NCBI GenBank assembly: GCA_021845945.1
Contig: JAJZRD010000191.1
Coordinates: 1 to 7,484 of the forward strand
From: Chloroflexota bacterium
Lineage (GTDB): Bacteria; Chloroflexota; UBA6077
Length of the DNA: 7,484 bases
Direction: 5' to 3'
Shown here: positions 5,908 through 7,484 of the stretch, in pieces
Numbering within the stretch: the stretch's first letter is position 1
Layout of the letters: every line of letters begins with the position of its first letter
The notes under the pieces: generated by a model
Databases searched by the model: none
What the model was told of the DNA's origin: nothing
The model's input: only the letters and a program-made list of their open reading frames with translations
Translations under genes and position numbers: made by a program

Positions 5908-6651
5908 ATGAGCGTGGAGGTGACGGGCAGGGTGTGGCGGGAGTCCAGATCGGACGGCTCGGAGTTGCTGGTGCTGCTGGCGTTGGCCGATTGGGCCGAT
6001 GCCGAAGGGGTGTGCCGACCGTCTATTGGGTCGCTGAGCGAGAAGGCGCGGCTGCAGGAGGGACGGGTGAGCCGGCTGGTGGGGGCGCTGGTGGGCAGGG
6101 GCGAGCTGGCGGTGCTGAGGGGTGGGGGGAAGGGGCGGTTCAACCTGTACTGGGTGAGGTCGGGTCTTCCGGCGGACGCGCCTGCGCCCTGGGGGAGGGC
6201 GTCGTGGGGGACGGGTCTTCCCGGGGGAAAGGGTGTACCGGAGGGCGGGGAGACGGACCGAGAAGCTGTCATCGAGGACCGCGGTAAGAGGGTGGAACCG
6301 TCAGGAGAAGACCCGGGAATCAGGTATCCGGAGAATCTGGACCGCGGCGTCATCTTGCTGGACGCGCGGCTGCGGGGGCTGCGGGGGTACGAGCCGGACG
6401 AGGCGTTCTTCCGCAAGGTGGCGGAGGTTTACTGCGGCGGGGAGCTGGACCTGGAGGAGCAGGGGATACGGATAAGGGGATGGTTCGCTCGGCACCGGCG
6501 GCGGCTGTGCACGACGGGGTTCGTGCTGACGTGGCTCTACCTGGAGCTGCACCCGGAGAGGGGGTACAGGGCGGCGTGGGGGGGGCGTGCGGGTGGGGAG
6601 CAGGGCGGGTGGGAGGAAGCGTGCGGGTGGAGGGGGCGTGCCCGCCGCTAA
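5908..6651 (+). CDS. Winged-helix (HTH_36-like) protein, probable phage/plasmid-type replication protein
   Basis: A 247-aa protein. Residues about 8-83 form a winged helix of the type seen in phage and plasmid replication initiators: VWRESRSDGSELLVLLALAD, then CRPSIGSLSEKARL, RVSRLVGALVGRGEL and the wing GGGKGRFNLYWV. A Gly/Pro-rich linker (about 86-145) leads to a basic helical C-terminal domain (about 147-220; ARLRGLRGYEPDEAFFRKV, GWFARHRRRL). The last 25 residues are low-complexity Gly/Arg/Trp. I chose ATG 5908 because the domain starts right after it and GAGGGGG lies just upstream. The longer open frame from 5731 would begin upstream of the predicted transcription start. It is followed by a terminase-like gene, which supports a role in a mobile element. 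Replication function is inferred from domain type and position; a transcriptional regulator is the alternative. Confidence 0.75.
   Translation: MSVEVTGRVWRESRSDGSELLVLLALADWADAEGVCRPSIGSLSEKARLQEGRVSRLVGALVGRGELAVLRGGGKGRFNLYWVRSGLPADAPAPWGRASWGTGLPGGKGVPEGGETDREAVIEDRGKRVEPSGEDPGIRYPENLDRGVILLDARLRGLRGYEPDEAFFRKVAEVYCGGELDLEEQGIRIRGWFARHRRRLCTTGFVLTWLYLELHPERGYRAAWGGRAGGEQGGWEEACGWRGRARR
6585..6630 (+). repeat. Short direct repeat in the 3' end of the winged-helix gene
   Basis: GCGTGCGGGTGG occurs at 6585-6596 and 6619-6630, a 34-bp period inside a very G-rich segment. Because 34 is not a multiple of three the two copies are read in different frames. This suggests the low-complexity C-terminus arose by local duplication rather than conserved protein sequence. 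Confidence 0.55.
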
Positions 6652-6661
6652 AGCAGCGGGC
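6640..6661 (+). terminator. Hairpin around the stop codon of the winged-helix gene
   Basis: GCCCGCCGC (6640-6648) pairs with GCAGCGGGC (6653-6661), with one mismatch, around the loop TAAA. The gene's TAA stop (6649-6651) lies in the loop. No T-run follows, so this may be a dispersed palindromic repeat that supplied the stop codon rather than a true terminator. Confidence 0.4.
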
Positions 6662-6776
6662 TGAGACGGATCGGTGGCAAGGGCTGGGTCCTGCGGCGAC
6701 GGTGGGCCCGGGCCGGGCCGGCGGAGGGCTGAGGGGTGAGGGATGGGGAGCGAGATGAGCGGGACGGCCGAAGGGC

Positions 6777-6894
6777 AGGCGGGGGCATGGGTTACAGGGC
6801 AAGGTGGGGAGACGGCTGGTGGACGGGGCAGAGAGAGAGGAGGCGGAGGCATGGGTTACAGGGCAAGGTCGGGAGACGGTTGGTGGACTGGGCG
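6777..6894 (+). repeat. Tandem duplication, 64-bp period, covering the start of the terminase-like gene
   Basis: The segment from 6777 (with ATG 6787) recurs from 6841 (with ATG 6851). The copies share ATGGGTTACAGGGCAAGGT exactly, then GGGAGACGG and TGGTGGAC, with only a few substitutions over about 55 bp. The 64-bp offset is not a multiple of three, so the two ATGs open different frames. Only the second is in frame with the conserved helix-turn-helix and has GGAGG at a 7-nt spacing. Confidence 0.85.
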
Positions 6895-7484
6895 GAGGGA
6901 GGAAGCGGCGCTGCTGGTGGCGCAGGACGACCTGACCAACGAGGAGATCGCGGCGCGGCTCGGGGTGACGCGGCGGTCCCTGCAGGTATGGAAGGAGGCG
7001 CCGGAGTTCGCGGCGAGGGTGCGGGAGCTGGTGACGGCGATGGCGGAGGCGGTGAAGGGGCAGGGGATCGCCGAGCGGCAGAACCGGGTGGCGGCGCTGA
7101 ACGATCGGTGGGAGAAGCTGCACGGGGTGATAGCGGCGCGGGCGAAGGAGATGGCAGGCGTGCCGGGCGGGGACACGGGGCTGCTGGTTAGAGAGGTGAG
7201 GCTGGTGAAGGTGTACCTGGTGATGCCGGAGGGGGAGGGAGAGACGGGGGGGCCGGGAGACGGGGAGCGAGCGGGTGGAGGCGGGAAATGGGGACAGCCC
7301 TCACCCCGACCCTCTCCCAGAGGGAGAGGGGGAGAGAGGGAGACGGAGGGAGAGGGTGAGGAGCTGGCTAGCGGCAGGCGGGCCGTCCAGGTGGCGGAGT
7401 ACGCGGTGGACGTGGGGCTGCTGAAGGAGCTGCGGGAGCACGAGAAGCAGGCGGCTATCGAGCTCGGGCAGTGGGAGGAGAAGC
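6851..7484 (+). CDS. Terminase small subunit-like / phBC6A51-type helix-turn-helix protein, 3' partial
   Basis: The first 211 residues are in the window and the frame is open to its last base. Residues 12-60 match the N-terminus of phage small-terminase-like or phBC6A51-type proteins: WTGRREEAALLVAQDDLTNE, then EIAARLGVTRRSLQVWKEAPEF, a helix-turn-helix at about 28-48. Residues 61-115 are helical (AERQNRVAALNDRW, GLLVRE). Residues 182-211 (EYAVDVGLLKELREHEKQAA, then IELGQW) resume family-like sequence. About 60 residues between them are low-complexity Gly/Glu/Arg and include a translated palindromic repeat (QPSPRPSPRGRGG, 149-161). The start is uncertain: ATG 6851 has GGAGG at 7 nt, while in-frame ATG 6755 with GGAG at 4 nt would add 32 Gly-rich residues encoded partly by the duplicated unit. 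In phages such proteins bind the packaging site; that role is inferred here. Confidence 0.72.
   Translation, partial: MGYRARSGDGWWTGRREEAALLVAQDDLTNEEIAARLGVTRRSLQVWKEAPEFAARVRELVTAMAEAVKGQGIAERQNRVAALNDRWEKLHGVIAARAKEMAGVPGGDTGLLVREVRLVKVYLVMPEGEGETGGPGDGERAGGGGKWGQPSPRPSPRGRGGERETEGEGEELASGRRAVQVAEYAVDVGLLKELREHEKQAAIELGQWEEK
7298..7361. repeat. Palindromic repeat (CCTCACC...GGTGAGG), copy 2, inside the terminase-like gene
   Basis: CCCTCTCCC (7310-7318) and GGGAGAGGG (7322-7330) form a perfect 9-bp hairpin with loop AGA. CCTCACC (7299-7305) and GGTGAGG (7355-7361) form an outer stem. This is the architecture of the copy at 5851-5900, minus one hairpin. It is read through in frame by the surrounding gene. 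Confidence 0.75.

Noticed and set aside
6301..7123. Two long minus-strand frames opposite the rightward genes
   Set aside because: Both are Pro/Arg/Ser-rich mirror translations of G-rich coding DNA, with no recognisable domain.
6736..7191. Plus-strand frame of 151 codons starting before the terminase-like gene
   Set aside because: It uses the first duplicated start but translates to Gly/Arg/Ala-rich sequence. The frame from 6851 carries the helix-turn-helix and continues to the window end.

Overview
This is a high-GC bacterial window in two parts. The left 3.8 kb (minus strand) looks like ordinary chromosome. It holds a methyl-accepting chemotaxis protein with two HAMP segments, followed after 76 bp by a soluble PAS hybrid histidine kinase with a receiver domain. 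The pair is probably one transcript, starting from an AT-rich, sigma-28-like promoter near 3856-3882. The host phylum cannot be fixed from the sequence. The GC content, the GC-rich palindromic intergenic repeats and the protein families would fit Chloroflexota or a similar high-GC lineage, but this is a guess.

The middle (about 3.8-5.3 kb) is a regulatory and repeat-rich stretch. A 373-bp gene-free segment carries two tandem hairpins. It is followed by a short minus-strand operon: an unknown 118-aa protein with a possible C-terminal helix-turn-helix, a 22-codon leader ORF with an excellent Shine-Dalgarno, and an orphan BlaI/MecI-type repressor. The likely operon promoter lies inside a 48-bp inverted-repeat region (5081-5128). 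A 61-bp-period tandem repeat separates this operon from the next gene.

The right part (5.28 kb to the window end) resembles the start of a prophage, satellite or other integrated element. A leftward XRE-type regulator diverges from a rightward winged-helix protein resembling phage replication initiators (HTH_36-like). After that comes an unfinished gene resembling small-terminase/phBC6A51-type helix-turn-helix proteins, which runs off the window. The divergent promoters overlap the same 38 bp on opposite strands. The leader of the rightward gene contains a 26-nt dyad and a repeat that could fold in mutually exclusive ways around the ribosome binding site. The rightward genes prefer G-ending codons (GGG, GAG, CTG, GTG), unlike the C-ending preference of the chemotaxis genes.

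The most interesting features are the compact switch-like divergent control region, an in-frame palindromic repeat inside the terminase-like gene, a 64-bp duplication of that gene's start, and the coupled leader ORF ahead of the BlaI-type repressor.
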